Of a stretch of 6,230 nucleotides of DNA, positions 1 through 5,942 are shown one piece after another. A model generated the notes under the pieces. The model saw nothing but the letters and a program-made list of their open reading frames with translations. It did not search any database and was not told the DNA's origin. The DNA comes from Gammaproteobacteria bacterium. GTDB taxonomy: Bacteria; Pseudomonadota; Gammaproteobacteria; Enterobacterales; Psychrobiaceae. Where the stretch lies: the NCBI GenBank assembly GCA_013214885.1, contig JABSRS010000127.1, forward strand, positions 1 to 6,230. Reading direction: 5' to 3'. The first letter of the stretch is position 1, and each line of letters opens with the position of its first letter. A program made the translations under genes and the position numbers.

Positions 1-206
1 TCAACCAGTTTTCCTTCACCCAATACATTAACTTTTTGGGTTGAGTTTTGCTTTTGCGATTGCGTGCCTACGACTTTAAAACCTAGTGTAGTCACTAAAC
101 GCGCAAGTTCTGCCAGTGATTCTGTTGCCTCATCACCTTTAAACTCCGGTGTGCAAATTGAAATAAGTAAAGCGTGATTAAGTGATGCTTTTTCTGTTAG
201 TTGCAT
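1..206 (-). CDS. hflX: HflX-family GTPase, N-terminal fragment (runs off left edge)
   Basis: Reading the minus strand from the ATG at 206 gives 68 codons with no stop before the window edge. The protein starts MQLTEKASLNHALLISI and carries the HflX N-terminal pattern: a hydrophobic strand (about residues 12-18), the helix SLAELARLVTTLGFKVVG (about 33-50) and VLGEGKLVE at about 60-68, matching the family's 'iGkGKleel' segment. HflX proteins are ribosome-binding GTPases that split stalled or heat-damaged 70S ribosomes. The GTPase (G) domain would lie beyond the left edge and is not seen. The start is not the E. coli HflX start, so this may be a paralogue or divergent copy rather than the hfq-linked hflX; the symbol is given at family level. 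It is transcribed away from the large gene at 458. The only Shine-Dalgarno candidate, AGGTG at 226-222, is 15 nt from the ATG, so the start is moderately sure. Confidence 0.8.
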   Translation of the reverse strand, partial: MQLTEKASLNHALLISICTPEFKGDEATESLAELARLVTTLGFKVVGTQSQKQNSTQKVNVLGEGKLV

Positions 207-217
207 ATATTTATGTT

Positions 218-233
218 AGTGCACCTGAGTGCA
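218..233. repeat. AGTGCA direct repeat / TGCAC-GTGCA inverted repeat in GTPase leader
   Basis: AGTGCA occurs at 218-223 and again at 228-233, exactly 10 bases apart. The same bases form the inverted repeat TGCAC (220-224), CTGA, GTGCA (229-233). On the minus-strand transcript this sits 14-27 nt upstream of the GTPase ATG and overlaps the only AGGTG-like ribosome site (226-222). It could be a small operator half-site pair or a hairpin masking the ribosome site. It is short enough to be chance. Confidence 0.3.
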
Positions 234-447
234 AACCTAATTTTTATCTAAAGTGGCTTGATCCTACGCTGTTATTGGTAAGCTTTATAGAGTAGTAGCA
301 GGTTAAATAGCGATAAATTTTATTTTTTAAAAAATAGCAGCTATATCAAGAGTATTTAGACCCGCCAATGGTGATAATTAAATTCGATTAATAATACTCA
401 AGTTTTTGTTTTTAAGACCGATATATTATTTATGTGGGTTTAAGCTT

Positions 448-452
448 AAGGA
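448..452 (+). promoter_or_regulatory. Ribosome binding site that fixes the start at 458
   Basis: AAGGA lies five bases before the ATG at 458. An in-frame GTG at 434 would extend the protein by eight residues (MGLSLRTR), but the AAGGA would then be inside the gene and nothing ribosome-site-like precedes 434. The ATG at 458 is preferred. Confidence 0.75.
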
Positions 453-457
453 CAAGA

Positions 458-2362
458 ATGATTAATAATCTATTAAACAGTCGATCTGACTTTATGACTT
501 TGCTTGCCCAGTCAGTCAAAGATTCAACCCACACACTCACAACTGAGCTTCAAGACATTGCACCAGAAGTCGCTACTCAATTTCTTAGCCAATTTGGTGA
601 GAAAGAAGTCGAACAATTACTTCAGCAACAGCTGGTATCACTGATCACCGTATCTAGTGCGACGCAATTGGCCGATTATCCATCCTCAGACGAAGAGCTC
701 GCTTTACTGACCGTGATATCTAGTCAACATCAAGGATTGCAAAACAACGAAAATAGCGCTGAGTTGATGACGCGCATGGAACAATCGGTAGCAGATATTT
801 ATCAAGCCTATACCAACACCAGTGATATTTTATCTAGCTTAGGGCAGTTGGGACATCAGCAAAAATCATTTCTAGCCTCTAGTGAAAAGCGCGTTGAACG
901 AACATTAGATTCTTATATGCAAAGAACCAACCTGTTCGATAATGAAGGTGACAGCGGCTACCGTTTTGAAATATCAGTGACAACCAAGGAAGGCGATACC
1001 GTCAATATCACTTTGAGCTCATCGCAGGGTTATGATCAAGACGCAGGCGAAACAGTGGCTGGCTTCAACCTGAGTTATCAAGTGCAAGGCAATTTATCAG
1101 AGGCTGAGCACAAGGCGCTAACCGAAGTGTTGGCTGGGGTTGGCGAGATGGCCGATGAGTTTTTTAAGTTAGGCGATACTCCGTACAGTAGATATGCTCC
1201 TGCCAATCAAACGGTTGTTAGTTTAGATTTTTTAGCTGATTTCGATAATCAACAGCTGTCTGGCCTTGATATTTCTTTTGCGACTAACGAAGCTAAAAGC
1301 CCAGTATTTTCAGATAAAACGCTCGAAATGAGTTACCAATTCGACCAAGACTCCCAACAGCAAGCCCTCGAGTTTGAATGGAATGAAGGGATTAAGAAAA
1401 TAGACTTTGCGTTAGATATGTCTATTTTTGGTGGCACAGATGTCAAACAGATGGCGCAATACATCGCGACATTGGATAAAAACCTTGAAGATAGTCAGCA
1501 CAATAGTAAAGACCACACTGGTCGTTCTGCCTTTGGTGATAAAGACGATCCCAATATGCTGCAAGGCTTCGCTTTATTTAAAGGGGCCTTTGCTAAGATG
1601 TCTTCTGCAGCGCAGCGATATAGCAATATCGAGTCAGTGGCCGCGCAACAATTTACTAATAGCCAAGCACTGGTCGCAGGGTTAGTCGATAACATGATCA
1701 TCAACGACCCACGGTACCTTGGGCTTGGCAATGCAACAAGCAATACCCTCGGCGCTGGTATTTCTAAATTAGCCGATTTTAACGCAACATTTTCATATTC
1801 GCTTGAAGCACGCGATAGCGATCGCCCTAAAACCACTGTCGAATTGAGCCAAATAACCGAGCAAGACCAATCAGGGGAATTCATTGGCTTAACTCAAAGT
1901 AAAAGTGTCACCAGTCGCTTTGGTTATCAGTCTAATCGTCCGGATTACTTCGAGCAAACAGAAAACTACAACATCAACGCCGCCGTTAAAAATCAACAGC
2001 TATTGGGGCTGGATCAACAGCACGAAGTCAATATTGATCAAAAAACTTACCGCCCAGGCGTTAATCCATATCAGTTTGACCTGATGATGGAACGGACAGA
2101 GCAGACTGTTAGTGAAAGTAGTATTCGCCTGATTAATGATATCTGGCTTGAGCAAAAAGAAGATAGTAAGGACATCGAAAAAAGAGAGCGGGTCATTGAA
2201 TACGGAAAACCAGATTACTTTGAACAAAAAAATCACCATTCATACAACAAACTAATGCTGTTAATTGGCGATTTAGAGAAATTGGCTCAAGATAAAAAAA
2301 TTAAACAGCAATACCTTATCGAGTTGGCTAATGTGAACCGCTTTATGGATAAAAGCACCTGA
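458..2362 (+). CDS. Large uncharacterised cytosolic protein (634 aa) with a repeated PDYFEQ motif
   Basis: I do not recognise a named gene. The 634-residue product has no signal peptide and no membrane helix, so it is probably cytosolic. Residues 1-155 look helical and glutamine-rich (for example EKEVEQLLQQQLVSL), with coiled-coil potential. Residues 167-211 look like beta strands (YRFEISVTTKEGDTVNI, then GFNLSYQVQG), followed by the helix LSEAEHKALTEVLAGV (from about 213) and ADEFFKLGD. This strand-then-'LSEAE...ADEFF.GD' arrangement recalls a domain in hypothetical proteins of Vibrio, Shewanella and Pseudomonas; that link is from memory, not a search. The C-terminal part has PDYFEQ twice, at 495-500 and 585-590, each followed by an N/Y-rich stretch (TENYNINAA; KNHHSYNKL), suggesting a roughly 90-residue repeat. 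The end, from about 595, is a charged helix. The gene stands alone: divergent from the GTPase, and 53 bases before a membrane-protein gene. The coding call is firm; the function is unknown. Confidence 0.9.
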   Translation: MINNLLNSRSDFMTLLAQSVKDSTHTLTTELQDIAPEVATQFLSQFGEKEVEQLLQQQLVSLITVSSATQLADYPSSDEELALLTVISSQHQGLQNNENSAELMTRMEQSVADIYQAYTNTSDILSSLGQLGHQQKSFLASSEKRVERTLDSYMQRTNLFDNEGDSGYRFEISVTTKEGDTVNITLSSSQGYDQDAGETVAGFNLSYQVQGNLSEAEHKALTEVLAGVGEMADEFFKLGDTPYSRYAPANQTVVSLDFLADFDNQQLSGLDISFATNEAKSPVFSDKTLEMSYQFDQDSQQQALEFEWNEGIKKIDFALDMSIFGGTDVKQMAQYIATLDKNLEDSQHNSKDHTGRSAFGDKDDPNMLQGFALFKGAFAKMSSAAQRYSNIESVAAQQFTNSQALVAGLVDNMIINDPRYLGLGNATSNTLGAGISKLADFNATFSYSLEARDSDRPKTTVELSQITEQDQSGEFIGLTQSKSVTSRFGYQSNRPDYFEQTENYNINAAVKNQQLLGLDQQHEVNIDQKTYRPGVNPYQFDLMMERTEQTVSESSIRLINDIWLEQKEDSKDIEKRERVIEYGKPDYFEQKNHHSYNKLMLLIGDLEKLAQDKKIKQQYLIELANVNRFMDKST

Positions 2363-2415
2363 AGAGGCGTTACCTAAAGGTTGGCATTGTAAAATGATCG
2401 TCCGACCAATAAACC

Positions 2416-2712
2416 ATGATATCAAGGACAAAAAAGAGTAGTATTTTACTGCTTAGTTATCTATTATTCTTGCTGTTTTTAGCCATTATTTTAAAAGGGA
2501 TTTTTCATATCATTGATATAGCGAAGAAATTATTTGGGATTGTTGCTCTGATTTTAGCGATAACTAACACGATAGACTTGATATTCTACTGGCCGGGTTC
2601 AGGCTATGATACTTTCTATCTCATAAAGTTAGTTACTGCCACCGTTGCTTGTTCGTATGTTGCTTGGCTGTTATTGGTTAAATCGAGCGTTACACAACTA
2701 AGGAAGGTTTAG
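2416..2712 (+). CDS. Small three-helix membrane protein, unknown function
   Basis: The 98-residue product begins MISRTKKSSILLLSYLL. Three hydrophobic segments fit membrane helices at about 9-30, 38-58 and 67-88, with basic residues at the N-terminus (RTKK) and C-terminus (QLRKV). A short polar loop (YWPGSGYD, about 58-65) joins helices 2 and 3. I know no named family for it. A stop codon (TAA, 2410-2412) lies in frame just upstream, so 2416 is the earliest possible start. Its ribosome site is poor; an AAGGA at 2424-2428 falls inside the gene, so a later non-ATG start cannot be excluded. Only three bases separate its stop from the DUF3465 gene, whose ribosome site lies inside this gene's last codons. 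The two are almost surely co-transcribed and may act together at the inner membrane and periplasm. Confidence 0.75.
   Translation: MISRTKKSSILLLSYLLFLLFLAIILKGIFHIIDIAKKLFGIVALILAITNTIDLIFYWPGSGYDTFYLIKLVTATVACSYVAWLLLVKSSVTQLRKV
2701..2707 (+). promoter_or_regulatory. Strong ribosome binding site of the DUF3465 gene
   Basis: AGGAAGG lies eight bases before the ATG at 2716 and inside the last codons of the upstream membrane-protein gene. This supports translational coupling of the pair and the chosen start. Confidence 0.7.
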
Positions 2713-2715
2713 AGT

Positions 2716-3111
2716 ATGAGAAAATTATCATTATTATTATTAGTTGGATTATTTTTATTGCAATGGGTCGGTTTTGCCGCCGCGACATCACTTAGCAATG
2801 CATACAACAACCAACAAAGTAATGTCCAAGTTGAGGGTTATGGGTCGGTTATTCGTATATTAAAAGATGACAACCAAGGCTCTCGTCATCAAAAATTCAT
2901 TCTGAAATTATCGTCTGGTCAAACTATTTTAATCGCCCACAATATCGACCTTGCACCTAGGATTAATTCAATATCAAATGGTGATGAGATTCAATTTTAT
3001 GGTGAATATGAGTGGAATAACAAGGGTGGTGTCGTTCATTGGACTCACCGAGATCCCAATGGTCATCACATCGGCGGGTGGTTAAAACACCAGGGTAGAA
3101 TATACCAATAG
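2716..3111 (+). CDS. Secreted DUF3465-family protein
   Basis: The 131-residue product has a clear signal peptide: basic MRK, a leucine-rich core (residues 4-20) and likely cleavage after the alanines near 21-23 (GFAAATS). The mature part matches the DUF3465 family as I know it: GYGSVIRIL (41-49), GSRHQKFIL (55-63), SGQTILIAHNIDLAPRI (67-83), GDEIQFYGEYEWN (89-101), KGGVVHWTHRDP (103-114) and GWLKH (121-125). The length is typical. The fold is probably a small OB-like beta barrel; this is inferred from the strand pattern and the family's 'vIlkDD...G.rHQ.F' wording. Conserved histidines (58, 75, 108, 111, 125) could bind a metal or ligand, but no activity is established for the family. There is no cysteine in the mature protein. 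It is exported to the periplasm or beyond and pairs with the membrane protein just upstream. Confidence 0.9.
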   Translation: MRKLSLLLLVGLFLLQWVGFAAATSLSNAYNNQQSNVQVEGYGSVIRILKDDNQGSRHQKFILKLSSGQTILIAHNIDLAPRINSISNGDEIQFYGEYEWNNKGGVVHWTHRDPNGHHIGGWLKHQGRIYQ

Positions 3112-3164
3112 CTTTATAACAAGCTAAGGATGTTCAGTGCATGCTAACGAATAACTTGTCAGCA

Positions 3165-3457
3165 TTATTTATGCAAGGTTAAGTGAATTTGCTGCCATTG
3201 GTCATCCGTCAACCACTGGTTAGCCACGGAAAAAAGATTGATTCCTCACCTTGCATGTGATCGAAATACTTGTTGAGATAGTCTTGTATATACATACAAA
3301 TTTCTTTAACAGAACACCCTGAATGTTCCAAATTACACAGATTCTCAGTAATACGGGCAAGCCCCTGATGATCAAGCGCAATGTCATTTACTCTTTGGTG
3401 AATTGGTGCATCGGCATACATTAATTGTATTCGGACAACCTCTTCATCCTTAGTAGT
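3165..3457 (-). pseudogene. Hemerythrin-like gene remnant: N-terminal half missing and frameshifted
   Basis: The open minus-strand frame from 3457 to 3209 encodes the second half of a hemerythrin (HHE) domain. It has KDEEVVRIQLMYADAP, then a helix with a histidine (LDHQGLARITENL), then YLNKYFDHMQGEESIFFPWL, whose HMQGE is the H-x-x-x-E iron-ligand pattern. After FFPWLT the frame ends at TGA (3209-3211). In the neighbouring frame the text continues as QWLTDDQWQQIHLTLHK and stops at TAA (3167-3165). This is the usual 'LTD.QW..I' tail of the family, so one base has been lost near 3218. Upstream, no frame between 3458 and 3660 shows the expected first helices (DH..L and the HHP motif); only the 'ED'-like DEE remains, preceded by an in-frame stop. 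Hemerythrin-like proteins bind a di-iron centre for oxygen or nitric oxide sensing; this copy should be dead. A shorter ORF starting at the ATG at 3421 exists but is not a full protein. Confidence 0.75.
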
Positions 3458-3686
3458 TTAAGCTCAATCTAGATGTGTGGGTAGATAACTCAGGTTACTT
3501 TATTATCTACGGGGAATCAGTGACGCTCGATGATCAACAACTACTTATTTTTGTGTTTAATTTTAGCAGCGAAAATAGTACAAGATTATCTGGTAGGACG
3601 CTTGTTGAATTACAATACGTGGCCTTGCTTAAACTGAATTTAACGTACCTATAACTAGGCGTTTATGTCAAATAGGATCTAATTTG
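3458..3686. other. Intergenic region, no gene seen
   Basis: No frame on either strand gives recognisable protein. There is an imperfect inverted repeat, GTTGAATT at 3604-3611 and AATTTAAC at about 3637-3644 (one G-T pair), and a TAACTAGGCGTTTATG string at about 3652-3667 that loosely recalls the end of an integron attC site. Neither is complete enough to call. A ribosome-site-like TAGGAT at 3674-3678 serves the gene starting at 3687. Confidence 0.4.
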
Positions 3687-4245
3687 ATGCTTGAGCCCAA
3701 TCCGCTAAGAATCATGACATTTGAAACACCGATCGATCTCGAACGGTGGCTCAAAGAAAATCACGCCACGGAAAGTGAACTATCGCTGAGGATATACAAG
3801 AAAAAAAACTGGCATTGCGAGCGTGACTTGGGATGATGTCGTAATCGAGTCTCTATGTTGGGGCTGGATCGATGGTATAAAGAAGTCAATTGATGACCAA
3901 GCCTATCTTCAGCGCATTACTCCGATAAAAGCGCGAAGCAACTGGTCTAACAGGAACACCGAGCATGTTGAACGTTTGATAGTTGAGGGCCGAATGACGG
4001 AATCTGGGTTGAGCCATGTTCGTGCCGCGAAAGCCGACGGTCGTTGGGAAATTGCCTATGTGGTTAGTGAAATGGAAGTGCCCTCTGACTTCCTGACTGA
4101 ACTAAAGAGCAAACCGAATGCGACAAAGTTTTATCAAACACTCAATAAATCGAGTCGTTATGCTATAGCGTATGGGTTGATGAGTGCCAAGAAATCCGAC
4201 ACCAGACTAAGGCACCTTTCCAAAGTAAAAAGCTATGGGGGTTAA
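3687..4245 (+). pseudogene. YdeI/OmpD-associated family gene, frameshifted in an A8 run
   Basis: From the ATG at 3687 the frame reads MLEPNPLRIMTFETPIDLE onward to LSLRIYKKK (residues 33-40) and then leaves the family pattern, stopping at TGA (3834-3836) after 49 residues. Removing one A from the eight at 3801-3808 joins it to the next frame: TGIASVTWDDVVIESLCWGW, then IDGIKKSIDDQAYLQRITP, ARSNWSNRNTEHVERL, EGRMTESGLSHVRAAKADGRW and YAIAYGLMSAKKSDTRLRHL. The restored product is 185 residues, close to the usual length of about 190. The family includes the OmdA domain (PF13376); the name is historical and no clear activity is established. A gene caller would wrongly start at the GTG at 3823. 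The last residues (SKVKSYGG) differ from the usual tail, so the 3' end may also be replaced. AGGA at 3674-3677 supports the start. It could be a true pseudogene, a slippage-rescued gene or a sequencing error. Confidence 0.85.
3801..3808 (+). repeat. Homopolymer A8 at the frameshift point
   Basis: Eight A's follow CAAG inside the lysine-rich YKKK stretch of the YdeI-family gene. Seven A's would keep the frame open to 4245; eight do not. Runs of this length are prone to replication and RNA-polymerase slippage. Confidence 0.85.
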
Positions 4246-4339
4246 CCACTTCAAATATTAACCCAAGCAAGCATGCCGTAGTAAAAATGGTTAGTCCAAT
4301 CGCGTTTAAGAATAGCTTCATCATACCCTCGTGATACAT
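4163..4339 (-). CDS. Possible small membrane protein, antisense to the YdeI-family gene end
   Basis: On the minus strand, an ATG at 4339 (preceded by a run of G's that could serve as ribosome site) or the paired ATGs at 4324/4321 (just after GAGGG at 4330-4326) open a frame to TAG at 4163. The text MKLFLNAIGLTIFTTACLL is a good membrane helix or signal anchor, followed by GLIFEVVNPHSFLLWKG. I recognise no family. The last third overlaps the YdeI-family gene in antisense, about where that protein's tail becomes atypical, which could mark an old junction between two sequences. It may equally be a chance shadow ORF. Confidence 0.3.
   Translation of the reverse strand: MYHEGMMKLFLNAIGLTIFTTACLLGLIFEVVNPHSFLLWKGALVWCRISWHSSTHTL
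4239..4264 (+). other. GGGTTAA/TTAACCC inverted repeat at the gene end
   Basis: A perfect seven-base stem (4239-4245 and 4258-4264) with a 12-base loop includes the stop codon of the YdeI-family gene. No T-run follows, so it is not a standard terminator, though it could weakly stabilise the RNA 3' end. Confidence 0.3.
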
Positions 4340-4633
4340 CCGCTTACCCCCCAAAGTTAAAATATATTATCATCCTGAGGCACTGACATACATATTGAGC
4401 TAAATAGACTTATTTTATGACCGATTCACCATCATGGTCACGATCGCTCAGTTAATGATTGAAAGAATCAATAATCTCATCTATTGTTTTCATATATTAA
4501 ATTTAGGCTGATAACGGTTAATCTACCGCCATGTTCGCAGGTGATGGCGGTTAAAAGTGAGTTAAATTAACAATTTAAAGCAAGTTAACGATGTCTGCCT
4601 TATGGGATTAGTTTCAGTTAATGGAGTTGTACA
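4340..4633. other. Intergenic stretch upstream of the DUF6265 gene
   Basis: I see no convincing gene in these 294 bases on either strand. The only plus-strand ORF with an ATG (4435) is about 25 codons and looks random. The sequence is A/T-rich with one clear hairpin (4525-4551). It should contain the promoter of the gene at 4634, but no -35/-10 pair stands out. Confidence 0.45.
4525..4551 (+). other. Eight-base stem-loop ACCGCCAT/ATGGCGGT
   Basis: ACCGCCAT (4525-4532) and ATGGCGGT (4544-4551) form a perfect stem with an 11-base loop, flanked by TTAA on the left and TTAAAA on the right. It lies about 80 bases upstream of the DUF6265 start. There is no T-run on either strand, so a terminator is only partly supported; an operator or an RNA structure is possible. 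Confidence 0.45.
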
Positions 4634-5125
4634 ATGTTTAAGATCATCAGTTTTTTTTCTTTGTGTTTTATTGGTCAACCATTCGTACAAGCGGCTACTT
4701 GTGATACGCTCGAATCATTAACATGGCTGGTGGGTAATTGGCATACTGAAAATAAAAAACTTCAAATCAATGAATCATGGCGGCGAGTGAGCACTAAAAC
4801 CCTAGAGGGTGATGGCAATATTTATTCGACTACCAAAAATAAACTAATAAGTGCTGAAACATTACTTTTAGTCGAAATGTCAGGTGCTGTTTTTTATGTG
4901 GCTAAAGTGGCAAGTAATGATTTACCTGTTGCGTTTAAATTGACAAGTTGCAGTGAAAAAACTGCCACGTTTGTCAATCTACAACACGATTTCCCGAACA
5001 AAATTAGTTATCAATTTAATAATGAGCAAAGTATGACGGTTGTTGTATCGGGTAATAATGGCAAAGGTTTTAACGTTGAGTTGATCCGTCAAACGATAGT
5101 TGACAAGCAACTAAATGCAGATTAG
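4634..5125 (+). CDS. Secreted DUF6265-family protein
   Basis: The 163-residue product has a signal peptide (MFKIISFFSLCFIGQPFVQA, cleavage after residue 20). The mature part fits the DUF6265 family: LTWLVGNW (29-36), an acidic-aromatic ESW (47-49), ETLLLVE (75-81), FYVAK (87-91) and the hallmark FVNLQHDFPNKISY (113-126). Such proteins are small secreted or periplasmic beta-rich proteins, probably lipocalin-like barrels; no reaction is known. Length is typical. The start is supported by GGAG at 4623-4626, seven bases before the ATG. It stands alone: about 390 bases after the YdeI-family gene and 121 bases before the MOSC gene. The conserved glycine usually seen after the ESW segment is in an atypical context (RRVSTKTLEGDG), so it is a divergent member. 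Confidence 0.85.
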   Translation: MFKIISFFSLCFIGQPFVQAATCDTLESLTWLVGNWHTENKKLQINESWRRVSTKTLEGDGNIYSTTKNKLISAETLLLVEMSGAVFYVAKVASNDLPVAFKLTSCSEKTATFVNLQHDFPNKISYQFNNEQSMTVVVSGNNGKGFNVELIRQTIVDKQLNAD

Positions 5126-5246
5126 ATTTTTAGTCGGTGTCAGTTGCCCGATACTTTATTTTATTGCGCTAAAATATTGGCAAGTTGTCATCCCATGATT
5201 CACTGATTTGAGCGGGATTAGTTTCTCTTCATCAATGGGTAATTAA
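5126..5246. other. Short gap between DUF6265 and MOSC genes
   Basis: A weak TCGG/CCGA hairpin near 5134-5152 is followed by TACTTTATTTTATT. This may be a poor rho-independent terminator for the DUF6265 gene, but the stem is only four bases. The MOSC gene promoter presumably lies in the rest. Confidence 0.25.
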
Positions 5247-5897
5247 ATGAAAATAATTTCAACAAACATTTCAAAAATCAAAACAATTTTACATCGTGGC
5301 AAAGAAATAAAAACTGGCATATTCAAAGCACCAACTTGCGATGAAGTCATAATCGAGAAAATGAATATTATTGGCGATGAGCAAGCTGATCGCATTCATC
5401 ATGGTGGTGAACATAAAGCGGTGTACGCATTTTCTTTTAATCACTATGATTATTGGAAAGATATTCTGGAAAATAACAGTCTATCGAGTGGTATGTTTGG
5501 TGAAAACTTTACCATATCAGATCTCTGTGAGGAGACTATAAATATTGGTGATCAGTTACGCGTTGGCACAGCATTACTTGAAGTGAGCCAACCGAGAGTG
5601 CCTTGTTTCAAACTTGGAATCGCTCTTGGCAATGAAAATGTGCTTAAACTTTTTACCCAACATTACTGTACAGGCGTTTATTTTAGAGTGTTAGAGCCTG
5701 GTGTGGCTAAAACGGGGGATATCGTAACCGTTGAGAGAAAAACGACTCATGATATCTCGGTTAAGAAGCTGTTTCAGGCCTATTTTGATAGAAAGTACGT
5801 CGGCTGCGAGCAAATACTTGAGCAAGCATTACTCTTGGATCAGCTAGCGCCAGAATGGAAAGAAAAATTGCGGAAAAGATTGGCGATAAAAAACTAA
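5247..5897 (+). CDS. yiiM: YiiM-like MOSC-domain protein with C-terminal 3-alpha domain
   Basis: The 216-residue product matches the YiiM branch of MOSC proteins (E. coli YiiM is about 224 residues). The MOSC beta-barrel covers about residues 10-165: IIGDEQADRIHHGGEHKAVY (41-60), SGMFGENFT (81-89), INIGDQLRVG (99-107) and QPRVPCFKLG (115-124), whose Cys120 is the conserved molybdenum-cofactor cysteine. The helical 3-alpha domain follows at about 170-212 (SVKKLFQAYFDRK, then LAPEWKEKLRKRL). YiiM proteins bind molybdenum cofactor and reduce N-hydroxylated bases and similar compounds such as 6-hydroxylaminopurine in the cytosol; that activity is taken from the E. coli protein. All key motifs look intact. 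The ribosome site is weak (GGGT at 5237-5240), but no better start exists nearby. A VOC-family gene follows after 45 bases and may be co-transcribed. Confidence 0.9.
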   Translation: MKIISTNISKIKTILHRGKEIKTGIFKAPTCDEVIIEKMNIIGDEQADRIHHGGEHKAVYAFSFNHYDYWKDILENNSLSSGMFGENFTISDLCEETINIGDQLRVGTALLEVSQPRVPCFKLGIALGNENVLKLFTQHYCTGVYFRVLEPGVAKTGDIVTVERKTTHDISVKKLFQAYFDRKYVGCEQILEQALLLDQLAPEWKEKLRKRLAIKN

Positions 5898-5932
5898 CAC
5901 GCCCAAAACCGCTTACTGAGGTGTCACAAATC

Positions 5933-5937
5933 GGAGG
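5933..5937 (+). promoter_or_regulatory. Strong ribosome binding site of the VOC gene
   Basis: GGAGG lies five bases before the ATG at 5943, a near-ideal site that fixes the start. Confidence 0.75.
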
Positions 5938-5942
5938 TTAAA

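Larger units (their letters stand above)
207..457. promoter_or_regulatory. Divergent intergenic region with A/T-rich palindrome
   Basis: This 251-base gap separates the left-going GTPase gene from the right-going 634-residue gene, so it should contain both promoters. It is strongly A/T-rich. At 321-336 there is a perfect 16-base palindrome, TATTTTTTAAAAAATA, followed at 334-344 by the small inverted repeat ATAGC-A-GCTAT. TATATT/TATTAT at 422-429 resembles a -10 box for the right-going gene, but I find no good -35 at 16-18 nt spacing. Promoter positions are therefore not called individually. Confidence 0.4.

Noticed and set aside
434..457. GTG start adding eight residues to the 634-residue protein
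   Set aside because: The good AAGGA site at 448-452 is placed for the ATG at 458, and nothing precedes 434.
1428..1685. Plus-strand ORF of 85 residues
   Set aside because: It lies in another frame inside the 634-residue gene; low-quality composition and no ribosome site.
1495..1884. Minus-strand ORF of 129 residues
   Set aside because: Antisense shadow of the 634-residue gene with no recognisable motif.
2000..2239. Minus-strand ORF of 79 residues
   Set aside because: Antisense shadow; its hydrophobic look comes from the reverse complement of lysine- and glutamate-rich codons.
2379..2412. GGTTGG/CCGACC stem between the 634-residue gene and the membrane-protein gene
   Set aside because: Six bases with one G-T pair, a 17-base loop and no T-run; not a credible terminator.
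3116..3163. ACAAG/CTTGT inverted repeat after the DUF3465 gene
   Set aside because: Five-base arms about 30 bases apart in A/T-rich sequence are expected by chance, and no T-run follows.
3600..3670. Integron attC-like site before the YdeI-family gene
   Set aside because: TAACTAGGCGTTTATG and a loose inverted repeat recall attC, but the paired core sites are missing and no integrase or second site is seen.
3823..4245. Stand-alone 140-residue gene starting at GTG 3823
   Set aside because: This is the second part of the frameshifted YdeI-family gene; the family's N-terminus is present just upstream in another frame.
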